From an uncultured Chlorobiaceae bacterium (GTDB taxonomy: Bacteria > Bacteroidota > Chlorobiia > Chlorobiales > Chlorobiaceae), in the NCBI GenBank assembly GCA_903994525.1, contig CAJEXW010000015.1, positions 1-64,000 on the forward strand: DNA of 64,000 nt, in the 5' to 3' direction. Position 1 is the stretch's first letter. Each line of letters begins with the position of its first letter. The notes below the pieces were generated by a model. The model was not told the origin of the DNA. It was given only the letters and a program-made list of their open reading frames with translations, and made no database searches. Shown piece after piece: positions 32,952-41,256 of this stretch. A program made the translations under genes and the position numbers.

Positions 32952-35099
32952 ATGATGAAATGGCTGCTGCGCTTCCTGATGGCCGGGATTGTCTTCTTTG
33001 TCCTTTTTTGTGCAGCAGCCTGGCTCTCCTTCCCTTGGTATGCGCAGCCTCTGATTGATCGAGCGCTTGATGGAAAAACGCTGAAGATAAAACTCGCGGG
33101 CATAGGTGTACCGGGGTTGTCAGGGTGTTCCTTCCAGTCATTACAGACGGTCATAACAACACCACCTGATGATTGCAATGAGGCTGCAACATCCTACACC
33201 CTCGCTCTGAACAACGGAGAACTCGCCTGGAGGTTCACCAACCACTCGACCAACACACAAACCAATCTTGCACCCGGATTTTCCGAACTTATCCTCACCC
33301 TGAAGGCTGATGCGCTGACACTCATTCCAGAGCCCCGTCAGTTCACTTTTGGCGACCGTGATGCACGTATAAAAGCAACGCTCGCCATAGGAGTTACTGA
33401 GGGATTCAACATCTCGATCAAACCCCTTTCGGTAACGTACCTGGTGGATGGAGCTGTAGCCACCCGCGAGAAACTTCGCCTTGAGGGAATCCGCTATAAT
33501 GTCAGACTCAGTAAGGCCACACAATGGCAGCAGCCACTTGACACCCTGCATATTGCAAGGCTTTCGAGTGACGGACAGCCTGCACCCGTGGGTAATTTCA
33601 CAGCCCTCTTCGGCTCAAAGCGTGATCCTCTCGACCCCTGTACACTGACGCTTAGAGGCTGTTCCATAGAGCTGTTTCAATGGATGGCTTCAACCGAGCG
33701 TATCGACTATAACCTGAAAGCAAAGCGTACCAGCTTTACCCTCAACCTTGCCAAAATTCCTCTTAACGCTCTGCCAGGATTAAGCCAGGGAAAGAGCATC
33801 ATTCCCTTTGCTACAGGTCGTATCAGCGGTTCAATTCCCATCGAGTTTCAGGATTCAACCATCACCGTCCGCAATGCCATGGTTGTTGCCGAAAGTGGCA
33901 CCACGGTCACCTTTTGTGACAAGCAGCAAAAACCTCTTTTCTCTCTTGATATGGCAGCTATAAAGGGTGGCAACGAACTGCTGAAAAACCTCAATGCTAC
34001 CGTCACCTTCAACAGCAATAACAGCAATGAGAAAAAACTCTCCGCTCTTGCTCTGCGAGATCTTTCAGCAACGCTTTTTGGCGGCAAGATCAGCTCTACA
34101 CCAATCACCTATGATCCTAAAACAAAAAGCGCTTTTTTTACTATCCGACTGAACGACATCAAGCTGCTCGACCGTCTGAAACTGCTTGGTGAGTATAAAG
34201 GTTCGCTCAGAGGTGAAATAGGCGGTACCATTCCTCTCGCTTTGACGGGAAATCGTTTTGCAATCCAGAACGGCACCCTGCAATCAGAGGGCAGCGGGAA
34301 CATAACCATTACCCCTCCCGCTCAGCAGCAATCTTCCGATGAACGAATCCTCCGTCAGGAGCAGCCCCAAAACAGCTACTCCTTCAGCGGACCACAACTG
34401 CAGTTCAGCCGCTCAAGTGATGGAAAAACAGAGTTGAACTTTCAACTGAAACGTCTGGAACAAAAAAATGCGGGTGGTGAACTGGCGCTCAACTCTCTCA
34501 AAGGCAAATTGTTGCTCTGGAACAACAACCTCCACCCCAACCTGATCTCACTCTCTGATTTCTCATCCGGACTGCTTGACGGTACGATTGCTCTTGAGCA
34601 TATCGACTATGATATGGTGAAAAAAGAGGGTGAGACAACCCTGCATATCAACCATATTCCTCTACAAAAACTCCTTGATATGCAGGGTTCAAAAAAGATG
34701 TATGCTACCGGCACTATCAAGGGAGACATTCCGATAAAAATACAAAACAATGCGTTTGCAATTCATGATGGAACAATAACATCCGAACAGAACGGACAGA
34801 TCATTTACGCAACCTCTCTGGAGGAGCGGACCGCTGCCAATCCGGCGATGCGAATCACCTACGAGGTACTCTCCAACCTGCTTTACGCCCAGCTCCTCTC
34901 CTCGATTAACATGACACCCGATGGAAAATCATTGATGACTATCCAGCTCAAGGGCACCAATCCTGACTTTCAGCGTGGACGCCCGGTTGAACTCAACCTC
35001 AGCGTTCAGCAAAATCTGAGCGATCTCCTTCGCAGCCTCTCTGTCTCCTCAAACGTCGAACAGATTATTTCTGACAAGACATCGAAAAAGAAGCCCTGA
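32952..35099 (+). CDS. ydbH: YdbH-like AsmA-type phospholipid transport protein
   Basis: 715 residues. A single N-terminal membrane helix (LLRFLMAGIVFFVLFCAAAW) anchors a long beta-rich periplasmic part of AsmA/VPS13-like groove type. The C-terminal half shows the YdbH signatures TGRISGSIPIEF, GSLRGEIGGTIPLAL and the repeated GTIKGDIPIKI pattern, and YDMVKKEGETTLHIN. In E. coli YdbH works with TamB and YhdP to move phospholipids to the outer membrane. Shorter than E. coli YdbH (879 residues). Third or fourth gene of the operon. Two ATGs in tandem (32952, 32955) both serve as possible starts. Confidence 0.85.
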   Translation: MMKWLLRFLMAGIVFFVLFCAAAWLSFPWYAQPLIDRALDGKTLKIKLAGIGVPGLSGCSFQSLQTVITTPPDDCNEAATSYTLALNNGELAWRFTNHSTNTQTNLAPGFSELILTLKADALTLIPEPRQFTFGDRDARIKATLAIGVTEGFNISIKPLSVTYLVDGAVATREKLRLEGIRYNVRLSKATQWQQPLDTLHIARLSSDGQPAPVGNFTALFGSKRDPLDPCTLTLRGCSIELFQWMASTERIDYNLKAKRTSFTLNLAKIPLNALPGLSQGKSIIPFATGRISGSIPIEFQDSTITVRNAMVVAESGTTVTFCDKQQKPLFSLDMAAIKGGNELLKNLNATVTFNSNNSNEKKLSALALRDLSATLFGGKISSTPITYDPKTKSAFFTIRLNDIKLLDRLKLLGEYKGSLRGEIGGTIPLALTGNRFAIQNGTLQSEGSGNITITPPAQQQSSDERILRQEQPQNSYSFSGPQLQFSRSSDGKTELNFQLKRLEQKNAGGELALNSLKGKLLLWNNNLHPNLISLSDFSSGLLDGTIALEHIDYDMVKKEGETTLHINHIPLQKLLDMQGSKKMYATGTIKGDIPIKIQNNAFAIHDGTITSEQNGQIIYATSLEERTAANPAMRITYEVLSNLLYAQLLSSINMTPDGKSLMTIQLKGTNPDFQRGRPVELNLSVQQNLSDLLRSLSVSSNVEQIISDKTSKKKP

Positions 35100-35262
35100 C
35101 GCTGGATACCAAAACGTAGTCACGCCGTTTATTCTGACAAAAATGTATAAATATCGAAGAGAAAGTTCCAGATGAGAAATCAATAATTAACAATAGCACC
35201 AATTGTTAGCATAAATATTAATACTTGGCATGATTTTTGCATAATATTCTGTAAGAAAGTGA

Positions 35263-36231
35263 ATGAGTTCCCTTAACTTTTTAACACAGATGATCATGAC
35301 CAACACAAGCACGCTCTACGGAGAACTCTCGGGTGTGGAGTTCCGCTCCCTTTTTTCAAACGGCAAAATGGATGGCTGTCTTGTTACGCAGCCCAATACG
35401 CTGACCACCCCTTATGGCACCCTTGTGCCTCAATACGAAGCGGAGGATATGGGAAGACGCAGCGTCAAGCCCATCTATTTCTACAAGGATGGCTCCCTGA
35501 AATCTATTGCGCTGCAGTCGCAAACCAACCTTGAAACACCTGTCGGATCAATCCCGGCCGAACTTGTAACGTTCCATAAAAGCGGCTCTATCAAACGAAT
35601 ATTTCCCCTTGACGGCAAACTAAGTGGTTTCTGGGGCTGGAAAAATGAGTTTGCCCTGGCCAGCGAAATCACCATCAACTCACCGCTCGGCCCACTCTCT
35701 GCAAAAATGATTGGTGTGCAATTTTATGAAAGCGGCGCGTTGAAAAGCATCACTCTCTGGCCCGGACAGAACATTACCATCCAGACCCCCATCGGAGAGA
35801 TAACCGTACGCAAAGGGTTGGCTTTTTACGAGTCTGGCGCCATCAGATCATTTGAGCCACTGAAAAAGATTGAGATTGCCACTCCTGTCGGCATGATAAC
35901 ATCGTACGACAATGAGCCGAATGGTATCCATGGCGACATCAACTCTGTTCAGCTTACGGAAGATGGATCCATTGAAGCGCTCAGCACGGTTGACCATGCC
36001 GTAGAGGTCTTTTTATCTGAGGAGATCAGCGAGCTGTTTCACCCCGGGGTAAAGAACAATGTCTGCGGTGATGAGCGTAAGGTGAGTGTGCCCATGAAAG
36101 TTCGTTTTGAAAAGAGCAAGATCATGTTCCATGACAACCCGAAGCTCTCCTTTGATCTGGCACAATGCCGGTTTGAAGTGAGGCAAATGGATATGATCAC
36201 CAAAGAGCCGATCTACTCTTGCGCAGGGTAA
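35263..36231 (+). CDS. Repeat protein of unknown function
   Basis: 322 residues, no recognised family. Four to five degenerate repeats of 35-48 residues are visible, each with TPxGxI followed by F-Y-x-S/D-G-x-(I/L)-K/R-S: YFYKDGSLKSIAL (72-84), TFHKSGSIKRIFPL (103-116), QFYESGALKSITL (153-165), AFYESGAIRSFEPL (187-200) and TEDGSIEAL (232-240). The pattern recalls MORN-like YwqK repeats. No signal peptide or membrane helix. ATG at 35263 follows AAGAAAGTG; an ATG at 35290 is possible. It overlaps the convergent FAD-protein gene by 19 bp. Confidence 0.6.
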   Translation: MSSLNFLTQMIMTNTSTLYGELSGVEFRSLFSNGKMDGCLVTQPNTLTTPYGTLVPQYEAEDMGRRSVKPIYFYKDGSLKSIALQSQTNLETPVGSIPAELVTFHKSGSIKRIFPLDGKLSGFWGWKNEFALASEITINSPLGPLSAKMIGVQFYESGALKSITLWPGQNITIQTPIGEITVRKGLAFYESGAIRSFEPLKKIEIATPVGMITSYDNEPNGIHGDINSVQLTEDGSIEALSTVDHAVEVFLSEEISELFHPGVKNNVCGDERKVSVPMKVRFEKSKIMFHDNPKLSFDLAQCRFEVRQMDMITKEPIYSCAG

Positions 36232-37532
36232 AGCGCATTGTTTCCCGCCATCCAGCCGGTGGAAAATGCAGCTTGCAGGTTGAAGCCGCCAATTTCACCG
36301 GCATAGTCGAGAAGTTCGCCACAGAGAAAGAGATTTGGCACAATCCTTGATTCCATTCTTTTGGGGTTAATTTCGTTCAGCGCAACCCCTCCGGCAGAGA
36401 CCTCACCCTGCTCCAGTGGCACTTCACGAACAATTCCAAGCGGAAAAGCTTTAAGCACAGCAAGCAGTGAGAGCCTCTTCTCTCTACCCAGAGTGCTCCA
36501 GGTGACATCGACCTCAAGCGCTGACTGCTGCATGAGTAATGGAATAAGAGCCGTCGGGATGGTTCCATGAACCGCCAAAGCAAAATTGCCGCCTTGAGGA
36601 GCAAGAGGGCAGCTCTGTAAAAACTTGCGAACCATTTGTGAACCTCTCTTCCGACCCTGTTGAAACAGGTGCGCTTCGAGTTCCTCCACTCGCTGCCCCG
36701 GAAAGAGGTCAGCAAAGAGGTGAACCACCTGGCCCGACTGGCTCGAAAGATCAGCAATATCTCGGGAAAGTGAGAGCACTGCCGGTCCACTGAAACCGCG
36801 ATGGGTAAAGAGAAGGTCGCCTTGACGTTCAAGACGCATGCCACCGCCTGTGGCAATAAATCCAATAGAGCGAAGAGAGAGACCACAAAGCGAGGATGGT
36901 GGTGACTTGATGGTGTAGAGCGGCGCCAACGCCGGTGACAAGCGATTGAGGGTGTGACCGAATGAACGTGCAATCCTCAGCCCGTCACCAGTGGTGCCTG
37001 TGTGGGAGTAGGAGACACCTCCGGTGGCAATGATAACAGCATCACCGCTAAAGGATGCCGCCTCGGTATTCACAATAAAAAGCTCTCCCTTTCGCTCAAC
37101 ACTCCGAACTCTGCCGGAAAAATGTTGCTTTACCGCTGCATCGCGCAATAGCCCCTCAAAAGCAGCAACAACCGACAGCGCATCTCCACTGACGGGAAAA
37201 ATCTTGCCATCCGCCCGTTCCGAACACTCTACTCCTCGTGAGCGAAGCAGAGCAAGAAGATGGGCGTTTGAAAAAGCATACAAGGCGTGACGCAGAAACC
37301 TCCGCTCTTTGCTCCGTAAAAAACCCTTCTCAAGCAGCTCTGCCGGAGTACCCCGATGGGTAACATTGCATTTTCCACCTCCGGATATCCTGATTTTTGA
37401 TCCTGAAGAACGTTGCCGTTCCAGCAACGTGATGGAGCAGTGAACGCCAGTACAAAGAGCGCTCTGCCGTGCTGCAAGAGCAGCCGCCATACCTGCAGCT
37501 CCAGCTCCAATTATTATGATATCTCTTCTCAA
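36213..37532 (-). CDS. HI0933/YhiN-family FAD-dependent oxidoreductase
   Basis: 439 residues. The N-terminal dinucleotide-binding motif is IIIIGAGAAGMAAALAARQ, followed by SGSKIRISGGGKCNVTHRG, the family signature. A second FAD-contacting stretch is AVIIATGGVSYSHTGTTGDGLRIA. The C-terminal GEISAGGVALNEI-like part (EVSAGGVALNEINPKRMES) and LFLCGELLDYAGEIGGFNLQ complete the flavin site. The physiological substrate of this widespread family is unclear; a bile-acid dehydratase-like reductase (BaiN) belongs to it. Confidence 0.88.
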   Translation of the reverse strand: MRRDIIIIGAGAAGMAAALAARQSALCTGVHCSITLLERQRSSGSKIRISGGGKCNVTHRGTPAELLEKGFLRSKERRFLRHALYAFSNAHLLALLRSRGVECSERADGKIFPVSGDALSVVAAFEGLLRDAAVKQHFSGRVRSVERKGELFIVNTEAASFSGDAVIIATGGVSYSHTGTTGDGLRIARSFGHTLNRLSPALAPLYTIKSPPSSLCGLSLRSIGFIATGGGMRLERQGDLLFTHRGFSGPAVLSLSRDIADLSSQSGQVVHLFADLFPGQRVEELEAHLFQQGRKRGSQMVRKFLQSCPLAPQGGNFALAVHGTIPTALIPLLMQQSALEVDVTWSTLGREKRLSLLAVLKAFPLGIVREVPLEQGEVSAGGVALNEINPKRMESRIVPNLFLCGELLDYAGEIGGFNLQAAFSTGWMAGNNALYPAQE

Positions 37533-37613
37533 CGGTCTTGAAGTTTACAACCAAATTATTATAATGCCCTATGGTAGTACCAGATACCTTTAATTTATCC
37601 CTGTACGACTGGC

Positions 37614-38306
37614 ATGCAAACAGATTTATCGGAAAACCGCCGTATCATCGCAATTGGAGATATCCATGGATGCCTCTTTTCACTGAAAAAACTGATCGAA
37701 AAACTCAACATTGAACCCGGTGAACAGATCGTTTTTTTAGGTGATTTGATTGATCGCGGTCACCGCTCCAGAGAGGTTGTAGAGTACGTCATGGGGCTTG
37801 GAGCCCAATACTCGTGCCATTGCATTATGGGTAACCATGAGCTGATGTACCTCAATTACCTTGACAACCGTGATGTCAACAACTGGGTGCTCTGTGGCGG
37901 CCTTGCCACACTGAAATCGTACAACAGCACCGATGGCCGCAATATAGCGCAAGAGCACCTTGCCTTTTTCCGCAATGCCAGATTTTATATTGAAACGGAG
38001 CATTATCTATTTACTCACGGTGGACTCGATCCTGAACTTTCCATACAAGACAACCTTCGCTATTACAAACCTGAGGAGTTCTGCTGGCAACAGGTACACA
38101 TGCGTCAATCTTTTCGTGACAGCAACAATTACAACTGGAAAAAGACTGTCGTTTGTGCACACACGGCTGTAACAGAACCGGTCTTGCTCGACAAACTTAT
38201 TGCTGTTGACACCGGATGCGTTTACAGGGAGAACCCAAAGATGGGAAAACTGACAGCGGTGATCCTGCCTGAGCGGACGATTGTTCAAATTGAAAACTGT
38301 GACTGA
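37614..38306 (+). CDS. PPP-family serine/threonine protein phosphatase
   Basis: A 230-residue metallophosphatase. Metal-binding motifs are GDIHG (15-19), GDLIDRG (43-49) and GNHE (73-76), followed by the histidines in YLFTHGGLD and VVCAHTAVTEP. This is the small bacterial PPP type related to PrpA/ApaH. It is divergent from the FAD-protein gene (81 bp apart) and overlaps the convergent cobS by 22 bp. Confidence 0.9.
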   Translation: MQTDLSENRRIIAIGDIHGCLFSLKKLIEKLNIEPGEQIVFLGDLIDRGHRSREVVEYVMGLGAQYSCHCIMGNHELMYLNYLDNRDVNNWVLCGGLATLKSYNSTDGRNIAQEHLAFFRNARFYIETEHYLFTHGGLDPELSIQDNLRYYKPEEFCWQQVHMRQSFRDSNNYNWKKTVVCAHTAVTEPVLLDKLIAVDTGCVYRENPKMGKLTAVILPERTIVQIENCD

Positions 38307-39049
38307 CTGCCCGGGAAGAGGGCACCGGCAATCCAGACAAAGAGTTCAGCCATTTCACTTGCGGCACCGAGCACATCTCCCGTTACCCCACCTATTTTCC
38401 GGTAACTGAGCAAGCCAACCATCATTGCAGCCACAAGCGCCGCAGGTATGACAACAAAAAGAGCCGGGGTATCCTGAAAAAAAAGAGGGTTGAGAATGCA
38501 GAGCGTCAAGGTGGATGCCACAACCGAATGAGAAACTCCTGCCCCGCTCACGAAAGCTTGAGCCGTACCACCTTCGCTGCGAGCGTAGGGCATTGAGGAT
38601 GCGAGCAGCACCTGCACAAGACGAGCCAGCACTACTCCGGCAACGAGAACCGAAAATGCCCCCTGCTCGACCAGTTTGAGCATGGCGATCCATTTGAGCA
38701 GCAGGAGAGCGCCAAGCGCCAAAGCCCCGAAAGAGCCTACGTTGGGATCCTTCATAATCCTCAACGCACTCTCTTTGCTCTTGCCTCCCCAGAATCCATC
38801 AGCCATATCGGCAAAACCATCGACATGCATTCCCCGGGTCAACACCATACCTGCCAAAACCACAAGCGCTGCCGATAGCTCATTCCAGGCCAGCAGACGA
38901 GTCTGACTGGCCAAAAAGGCCTGAACCACCCCCAGCAACAAACCAACAACCGGAAACCAGAAAAGAGAGCTACTGAATTTCTCAGTCTCTCTGCCCGGTA
39001 CCGTCAACACCGTGAGGGTTCTCAATGCTGTAACAAGCCCGTTCAGCAT
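38285..39049 (-). CDS. cobS: Cobalamin synthase CobS
   Basis: 254 residues, inner membrane. Joins adenosylcobinamide-GDP with alpha-ribazole in the last step of nucleotide-loop assembly. The acidic active-site stretch is HVDGFADMADGFWGGKSKESAL with the metal-binding DxxxD residues, followed by MKDPNVGSFGA. Several hydrophobic helices follow. Last of three cob genes, 9 bp after cobT. Confidence 0.94.
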   Translation of the reverse strand: MLNGLVTALRTLTVLTVPGRETEKFSSSLFWFPVVGLLLGVVQAFLASQTRLLAWNELSAALVVLAGMVLTRGMHVDGFADMADGFWGGKSKESALRIMKDPNVGSFGALALGALLLLKWIAMLKLVEQGAFSVLVAGVVLARLVQVLLASSMPYARSEGGTAQAFVSGAGVSHSVVASTLTLCILNPLFFQDTPALFVVIPAALVAAMMVGLLSYRKIGGVTGDVLGAASEMAELFVWIAGALFPGSQSQFSI

Positions 39050-39058
39050 AGTAGTACC

Positions 39059-40138
39059 TTACTCTGCACTTTTTTCACTGACCTTTGCAGCACTGAAGGT
39101 GGCCATCTCGTTATAAATTTTCACCGCCCCCTCGATAAGTTGCATAGCCAGAGCTGCTCCGGTTCCCTCACCAAGACGGAGATCAAGATCAAGAATGGGA
39201 CGGGCACCGAGTTTCTCGATAACCGCCCTGTGCCCCTGTTCACTGGAGATGTGGCTGAAAAAAAGATAGTCATCCACTGCCGGACAAAGCTCCAGCGCCG
39301 CAACAGCGCCAGCGGAAGAGATAAACCCGTCAACGACAACAGGAATTTTGCAGGAGGCAGCGCCAAGAATGAATCCCGTGATAGCGGCAATTTCGTAACC
39401 ACCAAGAGCTGCAAGGGTGCCAAAGGGAGAGGTACAACGCTCGGCATTAACCTCAACAGCTCTTTTGATCACCGAAATTTTATGCAAGAGTCGCTCATCA
39501 TCAATGCCTGTCCCCCTTCCGGTAATCTGCTCAACCGGTATTGTAAGCAGCACGGCATAAAGAGCGGTCGCAGGAGTTGTATTGGCAATCCCCATCTCAC
39601 CAGTGCCAAGCAGATGATACCCTGCAGCAGCGGCACCAATGGCAAGCTCTGCTCCTGCAAGCAGTGCCTGCAGGGTATCATTCTCGCTCATTGCCGGCCC
39701 AACCGCCATATTACCGCTGCCCAAACGTACCTTTCGTTTGACCAGGCCCGGCAGCTCGCCAAACTCGTGGTTCACCCCCATATCGACGACATCAAGATCG
39801 ACTCCCGCATGACGGGTCAGCACATTGATGGCCGCGCCGCCACTGAGCATGTTATAGACCATTTGGGGGGTCACCTCGGGAGGAAATGCCGAAACACCCT
39901 CAGCCGCTACTCCATGGTCAGCAGCAAAACAGCATATCTTCTTTTTTGAAAGCAAAGGAGTCAGCGAAGAGGTTGCAAGAACATATTTCAGAGCAATCTC
40001 CTCAAGCCGGCCAAGACTCCCCTGCGGTTTCGTAAGGTCATCAAGATGCGCCACTGCCGCTGCTGTTATGGAGCGATTTGCAGGTTGAATTCGACCTAAA
40101 AGCTCCTCAAATTTTGCTTGCATCAGTTCAACGTTCAA
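39059..40138 (-). CDS. cobT: Nicotinate-nucleotide:dimethylbenzimidazole phosphoribosyltransferase CobT
   Basis: 359 residues, the family length. Makes alpha-ribazole phosphate, the lower-ligand precursor used by CobS. Recognised by [54 protein letters not shown], and the C-terminal [13 protein letters not shown], whose glutamate is the general base. Located between cobU and cobS; 37 bp separate it from cobU. Confidence 0.96.
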   Translation of the reverse strand: MNVELMQAKFEELLGRIQPANRSITAAAVAHLDDLTKPQGSLGRLEEIALKYVLATSSLTPLLSKKKICCFAADHGVAAEGVSAFPPEVTPQMVYNMLSGGAAINVLTRHAGVDLDVVDMGVNHEFGELPGLVKRKVRLGSGNMAVGPAMSENDTLQALLAGAELAIGAAAAGYHLLGTGEMGIANTTPATALYAVLLTIPVEQITGRGTGIDDERLLHKISVIKRAVEVNAERCTSPFGTLAALGGYEIAAITGFILGAASCKIPVVVDGFISSAGAVAALELCPAVDDYLFFSHISSEQGHRAVIEKLGARPILDLDLRLGEGTGAALAMQLIEGAVKIYNEMATFSAAKVSEKSAE

Positions 40139-40175
40139 GAATAGTTATAAAAATTGGACACTCCGCCCTGCTTTT

Positions 40176-40718
40176 TTACTTCAGTCTGAGAGGCAAACCA
40201 CTGCAAAGCAGATAGGCCTCCGCTGCTATCAAGGCTGCCTGCTGATTAATCAAGCCTGCTCTGTCGCGAAAAGTCCGGGCCATCGCATTTTCAGGAACAA
40301 TCCCCATACCAACTTCATTGGAGACCAGAATAATATCACACGGCAGATGACGGAGCGCTTCAAAGAAAAGTTCAATCTGCTGCGCCATCTGCTCCTCCCC
40401 CCTGCTTACGGCATAATGCATCAGATTTCCGGTCCATACCGTCAAACAGTCGAGAAGAACAACGCCGGTATCAAGAGGAATTTGCGAGAGAGCGCGAGCC
40501 AAATAAAGTGGCTCCTCAACGGTTGTAAACTGTGAACCGCGCTCCTCGCGATGCCTCGAAATACGAAAAAGCATTTCTTCATCAAAAGGCTCGGCCGTCG
40601 CAAGAAAAACCCTTTGCGCATAAGAGGCTGCAAGCCGCAGGGCAAAGGCGCTTTTGCCACTTCGCGCACCGCCGGTCACATAAAAAACCTTACCCATCGT
40701 TGTTGGAAAAATGTTCAA
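40176..40718 (-). CDS. cobU: Adenosylcobinamide kinase/guanylyltransferase CobU
   Basis: 180 residues. Phosphorylates adenosylcobinamide and transfers GMP to it. The P-loop is VTGGARSGKSAFA (14-26), RHREERG carries the guanylylated histidine, and SNEVGMGIVPENAMARTFRD is the family C-terminal motif. The ATG at 40718 overlaps the methyltransferase stop (ATGA); a second ATG at 40697 (MGKVFYVTGG) is nearer the usual start. No cobalamin riboswitch precedes the gene. Confidence 0.95.
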   Translation of the reverse strand: MNIFPTTMGKVFYVTGGARSGKSAFALRLAASYAQRVFLATAEPFDEEMLFRISRHREERGSQFTTVEEPLYLARALSQIPLDTGVVLLDCLTVWTGNLMHYAVSRGEEQMAQQIELFFEALRHLPCDIILVSNEVGMGIVPENAMARTFRDRAGLINQQAALIAAEAYLLCSGLPLRLK

Positions 40719-41233
40719 GAGTAAACCCAGACCGAGGCTGGCGGAATATTTTTCACGACAAATTTTTTGCGTGACTTGCTCTGAAAATTCACCTCGCCAA
40801 GCGGGTCATTGATGCCATAGGTGTACATAACGCACCACTGCAGCAGCCCTCTGTTATAGAGCGACTCAATAATCGGAATAAACGAGGCTTTGAATGGATT
40901 GTTGATCAGAGGAATGGAGAGCACCAGCCCAAACCGCTGTTCCACTTTCTGCAACTGCTCAAGAGCACAGCCATTAATGGTCTTCAAATGGGGATAATTC
41001 TGTCGAAGCAGAGTGCAAAACTCTTCGTCAATTTCCACAAGTAATGGATTCAGGCTCGAAATATGCTTGGTGATAGCACCGGTTCCTGCGCCAATCTCAA
41101 TAATGTTGACTTGATCAAGCTCCTTGATTGTTGCAAAAATGGCCTTTGCCAAAAACTCTGAAGAGGGTATGACAGAACCGATGCTTTGAGGATCTTGTAA
41201 ATATTTTTTAAGAAAGAGTATCTTTTTACGCAT
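40715..41233 (-). CDS. Methyltransferase of the KsgA / phospholipid N-methyltransferase type
   Basis: 172 residues. Motif I is IIEIGAGTGAITKHI and the second acidic strand LLVEIDEEFCTLLRQNY; the N-terminal LKKYLQDPQSIGSVIPSSEFLAKAI is the start seen in PmtA-like phospholipid methyltransferases and in rRNA dimethylase relatives. The NPPY-type motif is degenerate (PLINNPF). The gene overlaps cobU by 4 bp and follows prc by 23 bp, so it is in one transcription unit. Substrate uncertain. Confidence 0.75.
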   Translation of the reverse strand: MRKKILFLKKYLQDPQSIGSVIPSSEFLAKAIFATIKELDQVNIIEIGAGTGAITKHISSLNPLLVEIDEEFCTLLRQNYPHLKTINGCALEQLQKVEQRFGLVLSIPLINNPFKASFIPIIESLYNRGLLQWCVMYTYGINDPLGEVNFQSKSRKKFVVKNIPPASVWVYS

Positions 41234-41256
41234 TGAGTTCTCTGCTGTTATATTTT

